Program-made: the position numbers and the translations under genes
The notes under the pieces: generated by a model
The model's input: the letters and a program-made list of their open reading frames with translations, nothing else
The model's database searches: none
What the model was told of the DNA's origin: nothing
In this document: positions 9,133 to 17,841 of the stretch, piece by piece
Numbering within the stretch: position 1 is the first letter of the stretch
Layout: each line of letters opens with the position of its first letter
From: Microbacterium hydrocarbonoxydans
Lineage (GTDB): Bacteria > Actinomycetota > Actinomycetes > Actinomycetales > Microbacteriaceae
Reading direction: 5' to 3'
Assembly (NCBI RefSeq): GCF_000956475.1
Contig: NZ_JYJB01000010.1
Location: 868,001 to 932,000 of the forward strand
Length of the DNA stretch: 64,000 nucleotides

Positions 9133-10440
9133 TCACTCGCCTTCCACGCGCAGGACCGAGACCACCCGCTCGACGACGGAGCTCTCGGCGAGAGCGTCGA
9201 CCGTCGCGCTGAGCGCCTCCTCGGTCGCGCGGTGCGTGCCGATGATGAGCCGAGCCGTGGGCTCGGACTCGCCCTCGACGGTCTGCACCACGGTCGCGAC
9301 CGAGACGCCTCCGTCACTGAGGATGCCGGCGACCGTGGCGAGCACGCCCGCAGCATCCGCCACCTGCAGCGTGATCTGGTAGCGCGTCGTGACGTGGCCG
9401 ATCGGCACGATCGGCAGGTTCGCCCTCGTCGACTCGCCGACGCCGACGCCGCCGGCGATGTGGCGGCGAGCGGCGGAGACGACGTCGCCGAGCACCGCCG
9501 AGGCGGTCTGCACGCCGCCGGCGCCTGCGCCGTAGAACATCAGGGAGCCTGCGGCCTCGGCCTCGACGAACACCGCGTTGTTCGCGCCGTGCACGTTCGC
9601 GAGCGGATGCGACTGCGGCACCAGCGCCGGATACACGCGCACCGAGATCGACTCGGCGCCGTTCGCCTCGATGCGCTCGCACACTGCGAGCAGCTTGATC
9701 ACGAAGCCCGCGGCGCGCGCCTCTTCGATCATGGAGGCCGTGATCGAGGAGATGCCCTCGCGATGCACGGCGTCGAGCGGGACCGCAGTGTGGAAGGCGA
9801 GGCTGGCGAGGATCGCCGCTTTCTGCGCGGCATCGTAGCCCTCGACGTCGGCGGTCGGGTCGGCTTCCGCGTACCCGAGGCGCTGGGCATCGGCGAGCAC
9901 GTCTGCGAAGTCGGCGCCCTCCGTGTCCATCCGATCGAGGATGTAGTTCGTGGTGCCGTTGACGATGCCCATGATGCGCACGACACGGTCGCCTGCGAGC
10001 GAGTCGCGCAGGGGACGGATGATCGGGATCGCGCCGGCCGCCGCAGCCTCGTAGTACACCGACGCGCCGACGCGATCCGCAGCTTCGAAGAGCTCGGGAC
10101 CGTGCGTGGCGAGCAGCGCCTTGTTCGCGGTCACCACATCGGCGCCGGAGCCCAGGGCGAGAAGGATGTTCGCCCTGGCGGGCTCGATGCCGCCGATGAG
10201 CTCGATCACGATGTCCGAGCCGAGGATGAGCGATTCGGCGTCGGTCGTGAACAGCTCCTTGGGCAGATCGACGTCGCGCCGCGCGTCGACGTCTCGCACC
10301 GCGATGCCGGCGAGCTCGAGAGCGGCTCCTGCCCGGTCGGCGAGCTCGTCGCCGTGTCGCAGCAGCAGGCTGGCGACCTGGGAGCCCACGGCTCCGGCGC
10401 CGAGCAGCGCCACCCGCAGTCGTCGATACTCAGCAGTCAT
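9133..10440 (-). CDS. hom: Homoserine dehydrogenase
   Basis: Reduces aspartate semialdehyde to homoserine, the branch point to threonine and methionine. 435 residues: an N-terminal Rossmann domain with VALLGAGAVGSQVASLL, the catalytic domain with IMGIVNGTTNYILDRM and GYAEADPTADVEGYDAAQK, and a C-terminal ACT domain (about 350-430), as in Gram-positive, threonine-inhibited enzymes. The start ATG has GAAGGAG upstream. A longer frame runs upstream but overlaps lysA without family similarity and was cut. It overlaps thrB by a few bases or abuts it, and lies 55 bp downstream of lysA. Confidence 0.96.
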   Translation of the reverse strand: MTAEYRRLRVALLGAGAVGSQVASLLLRHGDELADRAGAALELAGIAVRDVDARRDVDLPKELFTTDAESLILGSDIVIELIGGIEPARANILLALGSGADVVTANKALLATHGPELFEAADRVGASVYYEAAAAGAIPIIRPLRDSLAGDRVVRIMGIVNGTTNYILDRMDTEGADFADVLADAQRLGYAEADPTADVEGYDAAQKAAILASLAFHTAVPLDAVHREGISSITASMIEEARAAGFVIKLLAVCERIEANGAESISVRVYPALVPQSHPLANVHGANNAVFVEAEAAGSLMFYGAGAGGVQTASAVLGDVVSAARRHIAGGVGVGESTRANLPIVPIGHVTTRYQITLQVADAAGVLATVAGILSDGGVSVATVVQTVEGESEPTARLIIGTHRATEEALSATVDALAESSVVERVVSVLRVEGE

Positions 10441-10495
10441 GGGGACTCCTTCGGAGGTGTGTCTGTGCCGGGCGCCACGCAGGGCCGGCAGAAGG

Positions 10496-11914
10496 TCAGC
10501 GTTCGCTGCGGGTCGCGGATGCCGGGACGATCCCGGCATCACGTGCCAGCACGTCGGCGATGTTCTCGCCACGCACGATGACCTGCGTGCGGCCGTCGCG
10601 CACGGCGACGACCGGTGGACGGGGAACATGGTTGTAGTTGCTCGCGAGAGGTGCGCAGTAGGCCCCGGTCGAAGGCACCGCGAGCAGATCGCCAGGCACG
10701 AGGTCGGCCGGGAGGTACTCGTGATCGACGACGATGTCGCCGGACTCGCAGTGCTTGCCCACCACGCGACTGAGCTGGGGCGCGCCGAGGCCTGCGCGCG
10801 ATGCGAGGCGGGCCGAGTACTGCGCGCCATACAGGGCGGGGCGGGCGTTGTCGCTCATGCCGCCGTCGACGCTGATGTAGCGGCGCACCGCTCCTGAACC
10901 GAGCTCGACGTCCTTGGTGGTGCCCACCTCGTAGAGGGTGACGCCCGCGGTCCCGACGATCGCACGTCCGGGCTCGAACGCGAGTGCGGGCACCTCGATG
11001 CCTCTCGCCGCACACCCTTCGGCCACCGCCGCGACGATCTCTCCCGCGAGGGTCTCGATCGGCTCGGGGGTGTCGACGCGGGTGTAGGCGATGCCGAAGC
11101 CGCCGCCGAGGTTCAGCTGCGGAACCGGTCCCCCCTCCAGCAGCGCGGCGTGGAGTTCGAGCACGCGGGACGCTGACTCGCGGAACCCGGCGACGCCGAA
11201 GATCTGCGAGCCGATGTGGCAGTGCAGGCCCGCGAAGTCGAGCCCCGGGATGTCTCGGATGCGAGCGACTGCGGCCTCGGCATCCGCCAGCGGGAACCCG
11301 AACTTCTGGTCTTCGTGCGCGGTCGCGAGGAAGCTGTGCGTCTCGGCGTGCACGCCGCTGATCACGCGCACGAACACGCGCTGGGTGGCGTGCGTGCGTG
11401 CGACGATCGCCGCGAGTCGCTCGATCTCGATGGCGCTGTCGATGATGATCGAGCCGACCCCGACCTCGACGGCTCGTTCGAGTTCGGCGACCGACTTGTT
11501 GTTGCCGTGGAAGCCGATCGCTGCGGGGGCGACGCCTGCCGCGAGAGCCACTTCGAGCTCGCCTCCTGTGCAGACGTCGACGCGGAGCCCCTCGTCGACG
11601 ACCCAGCGCGCGACGGTCGTGCACAGGAAGGCCTTGCCGGCGTAGTACACCTGTGCGGTCGTGCCCTGCTCGGCGGCGGCCGCGTCGAACGCGATCCGGA
11701 ACGCGCGGGCGCGGGAGCGCACCTCGTCCTCATCGATCACGAGCAGCGGGGTGCCGTAGGTCTGAGCGAGATCCGTCGCACTGACACCGGCGATCTCCAG
11801 CGTCCCGTCCGCGTCACGGGCCGCCGATGCGGGCCAGACCGAAGGGACCAGGTCATTGGAGTCGTCGGGCACGACGAGCCATTCCGGGGCGAGCGAATCG
11901 ACAGGGGAAAGCAA
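10496..11914 (-). CDS. lysA: Diaminopimelate decarboxylase
   Basis: A PLP enzyme that makes lysine from meso-diaminopimelate. 472 residues. Visible are the PLP-lysine region VYYAGKAFLC, FHGNNKS, the phosphate-binding LNLGGGFGI, EPGRAIVG and the substrate cysteine in KHCESGDI. The start given is a TTG, chosen because homologous N-termini seem to include LAPEWLVVPDD. It lacks a strong ribosome-binding site, and a GTG in LVVPDD is the main alternative, so the first about 15 residues are uncertain. It is the first gene of lysA-hom-thrB. Confidence 0.94.
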   Translation of the reverse strand: MLSPVDSLAPEWLVVPDDSNDLVPSVWPASAARDADGTLEIAGVSATDLAQTYGTPLLVIDEDEVRSRARAFRIAFDAAAAEQGTTAQVYYAGKAFLCTTVARWVVDEGLRVDVCTGGELEVALAAGVAPAAIGFHGNNKSVAELERAVEVGVGSIIIDSAIEIERLAAIVARTHATQRVFVRVISGVHAETHSFLATAHEDQKFGFPLADAEAAVARIRDIPGLDFAGLHCHIGSQIFGVAGFRESASRVLELHAALLEGGPVPQLNLGGGFGIAYTRVDTPEPIETLAGEIVAAVAEGCAARGIEVPALAFEPGRAIVGTAGVTLYEVGTTKDVELGSGAVRRYISVDGGMSDNARPALYGAQYSARLASRAGLGAPQLSRVVGKHCESGDIVVDHEYLPADLVPGDLLAVPSTGAYCAPLASNYNHVPRPPVVAVRDGRTQVIVRGENIADVLARDAGIVPASATRSER

Positions 11915-12060
11915 GGAGCACCAATCGTGGATGATTCTCGAGCGCGATCGCGCACAGCGAGGATGACCCGATTCTAGGGCACCGGCGCGCGGCTCTTCGT
12001 CACGGTGACGCGCCGCGTCAAGCCCCTGGGGCGCCGCTCCCCCGGCTCGTAATCTGGTGC

Positions 12061-13113
12061 GTGATGACCACAGACACGTCTTCCTCCGACAGCGGCCGCC
12101 CCGGCGTCGTTCAGCGCGCGAGTGCGGCAGCCATCCGATGGGCGCTCGCCCTGCGTCCGGTGCGGGCCGTGCTGCTCTACTCCGAGCGCCGCGGCCCCAT
12201 GCTCGCCGACAGCGTCACATACCGCGCGCTCTTCAGCGTGTTCGCCGGCGTGCTCCTCGGGTTCTCCGTCGCCGCCCTGTGGCTCACCGGAAATCCGGTC
12301 GCATGGAAGGCCATCGTCAGCGCCGTCGAGACGGCCATTCCCGGGCTCATCGGCGAGAACGGCGTCGTCGACACCGCCGACCTCAGGCAGCCCGTGTCTC
12401 TGTCGATCGCGGGGATCATCTCCCTCGTCGGACTCGTCGGGGCGGCGCTGGGCGCCATCGGCTCGCTCCGAACGGCGATCAGGGTCATCGCGGGCACCGC
12501 GCACGACGATGTGCTCTGGGTGTGGGTCGTCCTGCGCAATCTGCTGCTCGCGATCGTCATCGGCGCATCGTTCGCGGCATCGGCGGTGATCACTGTCGCC
12601 GGCCGTACCGGCATCACGTGGCTCCTCGGAGTCGTCGGTCTCCCCGACCGCTCCCCCGTGACGGAGTGGTCGATCCGCCTGCTCTCCCTGCTCGTCGTGT
12701 TCGCGCTCGACGCAGCCCTCATCGCGGTCGTCTTCCGGCTGCTGTCCGGAGTCCGCGCCGCCGGGCGCTCGGTGCGGGGCGGTGCGTTGCTGGGAGGTGC
12801 GGGTCTGCTCGTGCTGCAGGAGCTGTCCAGCCTGTTCGTCGGGGGCGCGTCGAGCAATCCGCTGCTCGCGTCGTTCGCCACGCTGCTGGCGCTGCTGATC
12901 TGGCTGAACCTGTCGGCGCAGGTGATGCTCATCGCGTGCGCCTACATCGTCACGGCGCATGAGGAGGAGTCCGATCGCGTGCACGCGCGCTTCGGCGCGA
13001 CGACCTTCGAGGCACGCCGGCTGCAGCGCGCGGAGATCGAGTACTCGATCGCTCAGGACGCGCTGCGCGCCGCGCAGGATGCCGCAGCCGACGCGCATCG
13101 AGAGAAGGCCTGA
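12061..13113 (+). CDS. YihY/BrkB-family membrane protein
   Basis: A 350-residue integral membrane protein of the YihY/virulence factor BrkB family, once wrongly called ribonuclease BN. About six hydrophobic helices lie between residues 55 and 315, with a charged, Ala-rich C-terminal tail. The family-like segment DSVTYRALFSVFAGVLLGF follows a short basic N-terminus. The start is GTG or the ATG directly after it (GTGATG). There is no ribosome-binding site, and TAATCT lies 5-8 bases upstream, so the mRNA may be leaderless. It is inserted on the opposite strand between lysA and argS. The molecular role of the family is not settled. Confidence 0.85.
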   Translation: MMTTDTSSSDSGRPGVVQRASAAAIRWALALRPVRAVLLYSERRGPMLADSVTYRALFSVFAGVLLGFSVAALWLTGNPVAWKAIVSAVETAIPGLIGENGVVDTADLRQPVSLSIAGIISLVGLVGAALGAIGSLRTAIRVIAGTAHDDVLWVWVVLRNLLLAIVIGASFAASAVITVAGRTGITWLLGVVGLPDRSPVTEWSIRLLSLLVVFALDAALIAVVFRLLSGVRAAGRSVRGGALLGGAGLLVLQELSSLFVGGASSNPLLASFATLLALLIWLNLSAQVMLIACAYIVTAHEEESDRVHARFGATTFEARRLQRAEIEYSIAQDALRAAQDAAADAHREKA

Positions 13114-13139
13114 CCTCCGTTCGGCGGGTGTGAAGCCGC

Positions 13140-13988
13140 TCAGCGCCCCGGGCAGACGCCCTTCTCGAGCAGAGCCGGATCGGTGGCGATCGCACCGTTC
13201 ACGTCGATGTCGATGACCGCCTCGCTGCCCTCGATCGCGAGACCGGTGAGGGTGAGCCCGGCCGGCAGCTGATCGGCGATGCAGATGCGCTGCGGCTCTG
13301 TGAGGCGCTCTCCGACCGATCCGAGCGACGAGCCGACCTGAGATGCATCGACCGCGAGTCCGCCGACCGTGAGCCGCACGGGCGTCAGCTCCACGTCGCC
13401 CTCCGCGACGCCGGGAGTGAGGGTGAGCGAGATCGGAACCGCCAGTCCCAGCACGTTCACGGATCCTGCGACCGTCGCGTCCGGCGCGTCGAAGGAGACG
13501 GAGTCGACGGGCAGATCGGAGCTCGCGAGCAGAGTCGTGAACTGGGACTCGTCGATGCGGATGGTCCCGTCGGCGCCCGCCAGTTCGCCGCCCTGAAGCG
13601 GGATGCCGGTCGCGGTGACGTCGACCGCGCCGGTGATGCCCTGGAGCGTCACGGCATCCGTCGACAGGTGCAGGCTGTCGAGGCGCCCGCTGATCAGCTG
13701 CGGGATCAGAATCCCCGAGGCATCCACGTCGAGCTGCTGGTCGGCGGGGAGGTCGAGCTGCTCGATCACGATGCCTCGCACGATGCCCGGCAGCAGGGCC
13801 CGCGCCAGGAGCTCGCTCGCGACCGCGAGCGCCGCGATCACGAGCGCCACGATGAGCAGCACCCACGGCCAGCGCCTCCTGCGCCGTGGGCGAGGCGCGG
13901 CATCCGCCTTCTGCTCCCCCGGGATGACGAGCGTCTCGTGATCTCCGCTGGGGGCGGGGTACGGCAGGGTGTGGTTGTCGTCGCTCAT
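13140..13988 (-). CDS. DUF2993 (LmeA-like) lipid-binding membrane-anchored protein
   Basis: 282 residues: a hydrophilic, basic N-terminus, one membrane anchor (about 42-65, WPWVLLIVALVIAALAVAS), then an extracytoplasmic beta-rich domain of the DUF2993 type. The mycobacterial member LmeA binds phospholipid and supports lipomannan maturation, but whether this protein does is inference. Two cysteines near the C-terminus (RICIADQL and EKGVCPGR) could form a disulfide outside the cell. It lies 26 bp after argS on the same strand, probably co-transcribed, and converges with the YihY gene, 26 bp between stops. Confidence 0.8.
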   Translation of the reverse strand: MSDDNHTLPYPAPSGDHETLVIPGEQKADAAPRPRRRRRWPWVLLIVALVIAALAVASELLARALLPGIVRGIVIEQLDLPADQQLDVDASGILIPQLISGRLDSLHLSTDAVTLQGITGAVDVTATGIPLQGGELAGADGTIRIDESQFTTLLASSDLPVDSVSFDAPDATVAGSVNVLGLAVPISLTLTPGVAEGDVELTPVRLTVGGLAVDASQVGSSLGSVGERLTEPQRICIADQLPAGLTLTGLAIEGSEAVIDIDVNGAIATDPALLEKGVCPGR

Positions 13989-14014
13989 CGATCCATCCTG
14001 ACGCACCCGCCGAG

Positions 14015-15679
14015 TCACATGCGCTCGGGTGCGGAGACTCCCAGCAGCGCCAGTCCGTTGCGGAGCACCTGGCCGGCGGCGTCGTTCAGCCACAGCCTGG
14101 TGCGGTGCACGCTCTCGATCGGGTCGTCGCCCTGCGGGATGACGCGGCAGTTGTCGTACCACCGGTGGTACAGGCCTGCGAGCTCCTCGAGATAGCGCGC
14201 GACGCGGTGCGGTTCGCGGATCTCCGCCGCGAAGCCGACGATGCGCGGGAACTCCTGCAGCGCCCCGAGCAGGGCCGCCTCGGTCTCGTGCGTCAGCGTC
14301 TCGGGTGCGAACTCGCTGCGGTCGACGCCAGAATCCGCCGCGTTGCGCGCGACGTTGTGCGTGCGCGCGTGGGCGTACTGCACGTAGAAGACGGGGTTGT
14401 CGTTCGTGCGCTTCTGCAGCACGTCGAGATCGATGTCGAGGTTCGAATCCGCCGAGCTGCGCGTCAGAGCGTACCGAGCGGCATCGACGCCGACGATCTC
14501 GACGAGATCTTCGAGGGTGACGACCGTTCCTGCGCGCTTCGACATCCGCATCGGCTTGCCGTCGCGCACGAGGTTGACCATCTGGCCGATGAGGATCTGG
14601 AGGTTGACGTTCGGCTCGTCGCCGAAGGCCGCGCACATCGCCATCAGACGCTCGACATACCCGTGGTGATCGGCGCCGAGCATGATGATGCAGCGGTTGA
14701 AGCCGCGCTCGCGCTTGTCGAGGTAGTACGCGAGATCGCCCGAGATGTATGCCGGCTGGCCGTCGGACTTGATGACGACGCGATCCTTGTCATCGCCGAA
14801 ATCCGTCGTGCGCAGCCACAGCGCGCCGTCGGCCTCATACATGTGGCCCAGCTCCTGGAGCCGGGCGATCGCCCGTGTCACAGCGCCCGACTTGTGGAGG
14901 TCATCCTCGTGGAAGTACACATCGAAGTCGACGCCGAAGTCGTGCAGGCTGGACTTGATCTCGTCGAACATGAGGCTCACGCCGCGTGAGCGGAAGGTCT
15001 CCTGGAGAGCCTCCGGAGACAGCGCGGCCAGATCGCCCTCGTAGGCGAGTTCGACGCGCTTCGCGATGTCGAGGATGTACCCGCCGCCATAGCCGTCCTC
15101 CGGAGTGGGCTCACCCAGATGCGCGGCGACGAGGCTCCTCGCGAAGCGGTCGATCTGCGAACCGTGATCGTTGAAGTAGTACTCGCGGGTGACCTTGGCG
15201 CCCTGCGCGGAGAGCATGCGCGCGAGCGAGTCGCCGACCGCGGCCCAGCGTGTGCCGCCAAGGTGGATCGGGCCGGTCGGGTTCGCGGAGACGAACTCCA
15301 GGTTGATGATCTCGTCCGCGCGCGAGTCGCTGGTGCCGTAATCCACCCCCGCGTCGACGATGGTCTTCGCGAGAACGCCGGCGGCTGCGGCGTCGAGACG
15401 GATGTTGATGAACCCGGGGCCGGCGACCTCGGCGCTGGCGACGCCGTCGACCGTGGCGAGGCCGTCTGCGATCTGCTGTGCCAGCTCGCGCGGGTTGGAT
15501 CCGAACGCCTTTGCGAGGCGCATGGCGATGTTCGACGCCCAATCGCCGTGGTCGCGGTTGCGGGGACGCTCGAAGACGATGTCGGATGCGGAGAGCCCGA
15601 GCGGCTCGCCCGGGCGTCGCTCGGCGGCAATCGGTGCGAGGACGGCGAGAAGGGCTTGGGCGAGCGTTTCAGGGTTCAT
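14015..15679 (-). CDS. argS: Arginyl-tRNA synthetase
   Basis: A class I aminoacyl-tRNA synthetase of 554 residues. It has the N-terminal Arg-tRNA recognition domain, the HIGH-type motif as HLGG in [14 protein letters not shown] (about 130-143), the KMSKS-type motif [10 protein letters not shown] (about 378-387) and a C-terminal DALR domain with [14 protein letters not shown] at the end. Start ATG. It heads the minus-strand run that continues with the DUF2993 gene. A divergent SGNH gene begins 53-71 bp upstream. Confidence 0.97.
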   Translation of the reverse strand: MNPETLAQALLAVLAPIAAERRPGEPLGLSASDIVFERPRNRDHGDWASNIAMRLAKAFGSNPRELAQQIADGLATVDGVASAEVAGPGFINIRLDAAAAGVLAKTIVDAGVDYGTSDSRADEIINLEFVSANPTGPIHLGGTRWAAVGDSLARMLSAQGAKVTREYYFNDHGSQIDRFARSLVAAHLGEPTPEDGYGGGYILDIAKRVELAYEGDLAALSPEALQETFRSRGVSLMFDEIKSSLHDFGVDFDVYFHEDDLHKSGAVTRAIARLQELGHMYEADGALWLRTTDFGDDKDRVVIKSDGQPAYISGDLAYYLDKRERGFNRCIIMLGADHHGYVERLMAMCAAFGDEPNVNLQILIGQMVNLVRDGKPMRMSKRAGTVVTLEDLVEIVGVDAARYALTRSSADSNLDIDLDVLQKRTNDNPVFYVQYAHARTHNVARNAADSGVDRSEFAPETLTHETEAALLGALQEFPRIVGFAAEIREPHRVARYLEELAGLYHRWYDNCRVIPQGDDPIESVHRTRLWLNDAAGQVLRNGLALLGVSAPERM

Positions 15680-15716
15680 AGGCTCCCCAGTTTACGGCGC
15701 GTCGAGGCATCGGAAT

Positions 15717-15744
15717 TTGCAGGGCGGATGCCGTGATCTACAGT
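15717..15744 (+). promoter_or_regulatory. Probable leaderless promoter of the SGNH gene
   Basis: TTGCAG at 15717-15722, a 16-bp spacer, and TACAGT at 15739-15744. The -10 ends six bases before the ATG at 15751, which is the spacing expected if transcription starts at the A of the ATG. No ribosome-binding site is present at that ATG, which agrees with a leaderless start. Confidence 0.55.
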
Positions 15745-15750
15745 CATGCC

Positions 15751-16557
15751 ATGAATGCCGCGTCCCGTCGCCGCCGCACGCTTCCTGCAGTGCTCACCAT
15801 CGCCGTCCTCGTGGCGCTCGTCGCCGTCACGCTGGGCGTCTGGCGACCGTGGTCCTCGACGTCGTCCACCGCACAGGTCGCTGGTGCAGGATCTGCGGAA
15901 TCGGTCAGGATCGCCCCCGCTCCGCTCGTGCTGCCGGAGCATCCGTCCGTCCTCGTGTTCGGCGACTCATGGACCTACGGGTCGGCGGCATCCGAGCCGA
16001 CCCTCGGGTACGCGTACGTCCTCGCAGAGCTGCTCGACGGGGCGACCACCGTGAACGGCATCCGTGGCAGCGGGTACCTCAAGCCCGGCATCGACGGGCC
16101 GGCGTTCGGCGAGCGCATCGCGGCGCTCGACCCGGCTCTGGCGCCCGATCTCGTGATCATCCAGGGCTCGATCAACGATCGGGAGCAGGGCGAGGCCGGA
16201 TACCGCGAGGCCGTGAATGCCGCGTGGGACGCGATGTCCGCCATCTACCCCGAGGCGCAGATCGTGATCCTCGGACCGGCTCCGCACATTCTGCCCGTCG
16301 GCGCCGGCACCGCCCGCATCGACGCCGATCTCGCAGCCCTCGCCGCCGAGCGCGGCTGGTGGTACATCTCCCCCATCGCCGAGAACTGGATCACCCCGGA
16401 GAACTACCTCGATGTGATCGACGTGGACTTCGGACGCCGGCATCCCTCCACCGACGGACACCGGTATCTCGCCGAAAGACTGGCGGCCGATCTCGTCGAG
16501 ATGGGCGCGGCCCCGGTGACAGCGGCGGGTGCGTCGGAGAGCACCTCCAACCAGTGA
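15751..16557 (+). CDS. Membrane-anchored SGNH/GDSL hydrolase
   Basis: A 268-residue secreted or anchored esterase/lipase-like protein. An N-terminal basic stretch and one hydrophobic helix (about 10-30, LPAVLTIAVLVALVAVTL) form a signal anchor. Block I has the nucleophile serine in VLVFGDSWTYGS, the third block has VIIQGSINDRE, and the catalytic Asp/His pair is in HPSTDGH near the C-terminus. The ATG was chosen over a GTG 18 bases earlier because the promoter -10 sits at the leaderless distance. Possible substrates include acylated cell-wall glycans or lipids, but none can be inferred. Confidence 0.82.
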   Translation: MNAASRRRRTLPAVLTIAVLVALVAVTLGVWRPWSSTSSTAQVAGAGSAESVRIAPAPLVLPEHPSVLVFGDSWTYGSAASEPTLGYAYVLAELLDGATTVNGIRGSGYLKPGIDGPAFGERIAALDPALAPDLVIIQGSINDREQGEAGYREAVNAAWDAMSAIYPEAQIVILGPAPHILPVGAGTARIDADLAALAAERGWWYISPIAENWITPENYLDVIDVDFGRRHPSTDGHRYLAERLAADLVEMGAAPVTAAGASESTSNQ

Positions 16558-16573
16558 TATTGTCGTTCGGTGC

Positions 16574-16646
16574 GCCTCCGTAGCTCAGGGGATAGAGCGC
16601 CGGTTTCCGGTACCGTAGGTCGGGGGTTCGAATCCCTCCGGGGGCA
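16574..16646 (+). tRNA. tRNA-Arg (anticodon CCG)
   Basis: A complete cloverleaf: acceptor stem GCCTCCG/CGGGGGC with discriminator A, D-arm GCTC/GAGC with loop AGGGGATA, anticodon loop TTCCGGT giving CCG, T-arm GGGGG-TTCGAAT-CCCTC. CCA is not encoded. It would read CGG, a common arginine codon in this GC-rich genome. One T-stem G-U and one mismatch at the outer anticodon-stem pair are tolerated. Confidence 0.95.
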
Positions 16647-16655
16647 CGTTTTCGC

Positions 16656-16687
16656 GAAGAGGTCCGTCCAGTCGGACGGACCTCTTC
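16656..16687 (+). terminator. Terminator after tRNA-Arg
   Basis: AAGAGGTCCGTCC (16657-16669) pairs with GGACGGACCTCTT (16674-16686) around a four-base loop AGTC, and the G and C at the ends extend the stem. It begins nine bases after the tRNA and is followed by TCCTCGTTTC. Confidence 0.85.
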
Positions 16688-16717
16688 CTCGTTTCGGCGG
16701 GGGTGACGCGCCGGGTG

Positions 16718-16861
16718 TCAGTGCGCCTGCGGCGCGATGTGGATCGGCTTCATCGAGCGCGCGCGGTCGAGCTGGATCGCAGCTCCCTGGTCCGTCTGTT
16801 CGGGCACGGGGGACGTCGGCTCCACTTCAGTGAGATCGCCCGGCACATGATCCTTGCTCAT
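16718..16861 (-). CDS. Possible small hydrophilic protein, 47 residues
   Basis: Short open frame beginning MSKDHVPGDLTEVEP and ending MKPIHIAPQAH, rich in Pro, Gln and acidic residues. I do not recognise a family. The ATG is preceded by TACGGT and six bases, the spacing seen at other probable leaderless starts here, and it has no ribosome-binding site. It lies between the tRNA terminator and a divergent DUF7882 gene, in a stretch that would otherwise hold no gene. A real small gene is plausible but unproven. Confidence 0.4.
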   Translation of the reverse strand: MSKDHVPGDLTEVEPTSPVPEQTDQGAAIQLDRARSMKPIHIAPQAH

Positions 16862-17016
16862 GTGCCGACCGTACCCGCGCGAGATGTACGCGCTCACAGG
16901 AACCGGTCGACACGTGCACCCGGGACGTCGTAGCCTGAAAGGGCATTCCCGGCCGGCGGCGGGAATTCCGCTCAATTCATCCGGATACCGGGGAGCTGAC
17001 GGACAGGGGTTCACCC

Positions 17017-17325
17017 ATGGGCATCCTTTTCTACGACGGTTCCTCCGCACCGATCCGCATCGAGGATCGTGCACTCGCACACCTGAAGGTCGTGATCGCC
17101 ACGAAGCTGAGGCGACATGAGAGCTTCACCATGTCCTGGCAGCATCCGTCGGGCACGTCGCCCGGGCGCTCGACGATCTGGCTGCATCCGTCGATCCCCC
17201 TGCGGTTCGAATTCGACACTCCCGAACGGCCCGCACTGAACGTCCGCTGGATCGAGGAGATGATGCGGTCGGTCAACTCGTCGGGCGGCATCAACCTCCT
17301 CGACGAGGTCATCGAGCCCTTGTGA
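17017..17325 (+). CDS. DUF7882-family small protein
   Basis: 102 residues. It matches my memory of a short Microbacteriaceae protein often mislabelled ATP-dependent DNA ligase. Conserved-looking features are the start MGILFYDG, then LAHLKVVIATKLRR, STIWLHPSIPL and the late WIEEMMRSVNSSGG. No ligase motif, membrane segment or signal peptide is visible, so the ligase label should not be used. The ATG follows CAGGGG. It stands alone before the ohrR operon. Function unknown. Confidence 0.75.
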   Translation: MGILFYDGSSAPIRIEDRALAHLKVVIATKLRRHESFTMSWQHPSGTSPGRSTIWLHPSIPLRFEFDTPERPALNVRWIEEMMRSVNSSGGINLLDEVIEPL

Positions 17326-17360
17326 GGCCTGACAAGCTCCGTCCGCGCGGCGGATTTAAG

Positions 17361-17389
17361 TTGTGCACAATTGAATTGCGTGCAATACT
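17361..17389 (+). promoter_or_regulatory. ohrR promoter with overlapping OhrR operator
   Basis: TTGTGC (17361-17366), a 17-bp spacer and AATACT (17384-17389) form a promoter whose -10 ends six bases before the ohrR ATG, so the transcript may be leaderless. Between the hexamers lie the perfect palindrome TTGTGCACAA (17361-17370), a core CAATTGAATTG (about 17368-17378) and TTGCGTGCAA (17376-17385). The core resembles the known OhrR box ACAATT-N2-ATTGT. A regulator bound here would cover the promoter. Confidence 0.65.
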
Positions 17390-17395
17390 TCTTGC

Positions 17396-17827
17396 ATGCC
17401 CGTGATCGATGAGATGGTGTGCTTCTCCCTCTACTCCGCCGCCCGCGCGACGACGCAGGCGTACCGCACGCTCCTCGCGCCGTGGGGGCTCACCTACCCG
17501 CAGTACCTCGTGCTGGCGATCCTCTGGAACGAGGGCGAGCAGACGATCGGCTCGCTCGGCGAGATGATGCAGCTCGACTCCGGCACGCTCTCTCCACTGG
17601 TGCGCCGCCTCGAGCAAAGCGGCTACGTCACGAAAGCCCGCAATGCCGCAGATGAGCGCGTCGTCACGGTGCAGCTCACCGACGAAGGCCAGGCCCTTCG
17701 CGCCGAGGTCGCACCGATCCGCGCGCAGATCGCCGAGCTCGCGGGCATCCGCGACGACGCCCATCGCCGCCGCCTGATCGCCGAACTCCAAGAACTCACC
17801 GCCCTGCTGCAGAACAGCACCCACTGA
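17396..17827 (+). CDS. ohrR: Organic hydroperoxide regulator OhrR (MarR family)
   Basis: 143 residues, one winged-helix MarR domain. The redox-sensing cysteine is C9 in MVCFSLYSAARA, the position and context that define OhrR. Oxidation of this Cys by organic peroxide releases the protein from DNA. The DNA-binding part is TIGSLGEMMQLDSGTLSPLVRRLE, and the wing has DERVVTVQLT. There is no second conserved cysteine, suggesting the single-Cys type. It starts at an ATG without ribosome-binding site. It is followed 14 bp later by ohr, its usual target, so it likely represses itself, ohr and the reductase behind it. Confidence 0.9.
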   Translation: MPVIDEMVCFSLYSAARATTQAYRTLLAPWGLTYPQYLVLAILWNEGEQTIGSLGEMMQLDSGTLSPLVRRLEQSGYVTKARNAADERVVTVQLTDEGQALRAEVAPIRAQIAELAGIRDDAHRRRLIAELQELTALLQNSTH

Positions 17828-17841
17828 AAGGAATCCACACG

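Noticed and set aside
12061-13113. Ribonuclease BN label for the YihY-family protein
   Set aside because: The ribonuclease activity was assigned to another gene (rbn/elaC); the membrane protein family has no nuclease motif.
17017-17325. ATP-dependent DNA ligase label for the 102-residue protein
   Set aside because: It lacks the KxDG nucleotidyltransferase motif and is far too short; DUF7882 is the better description.
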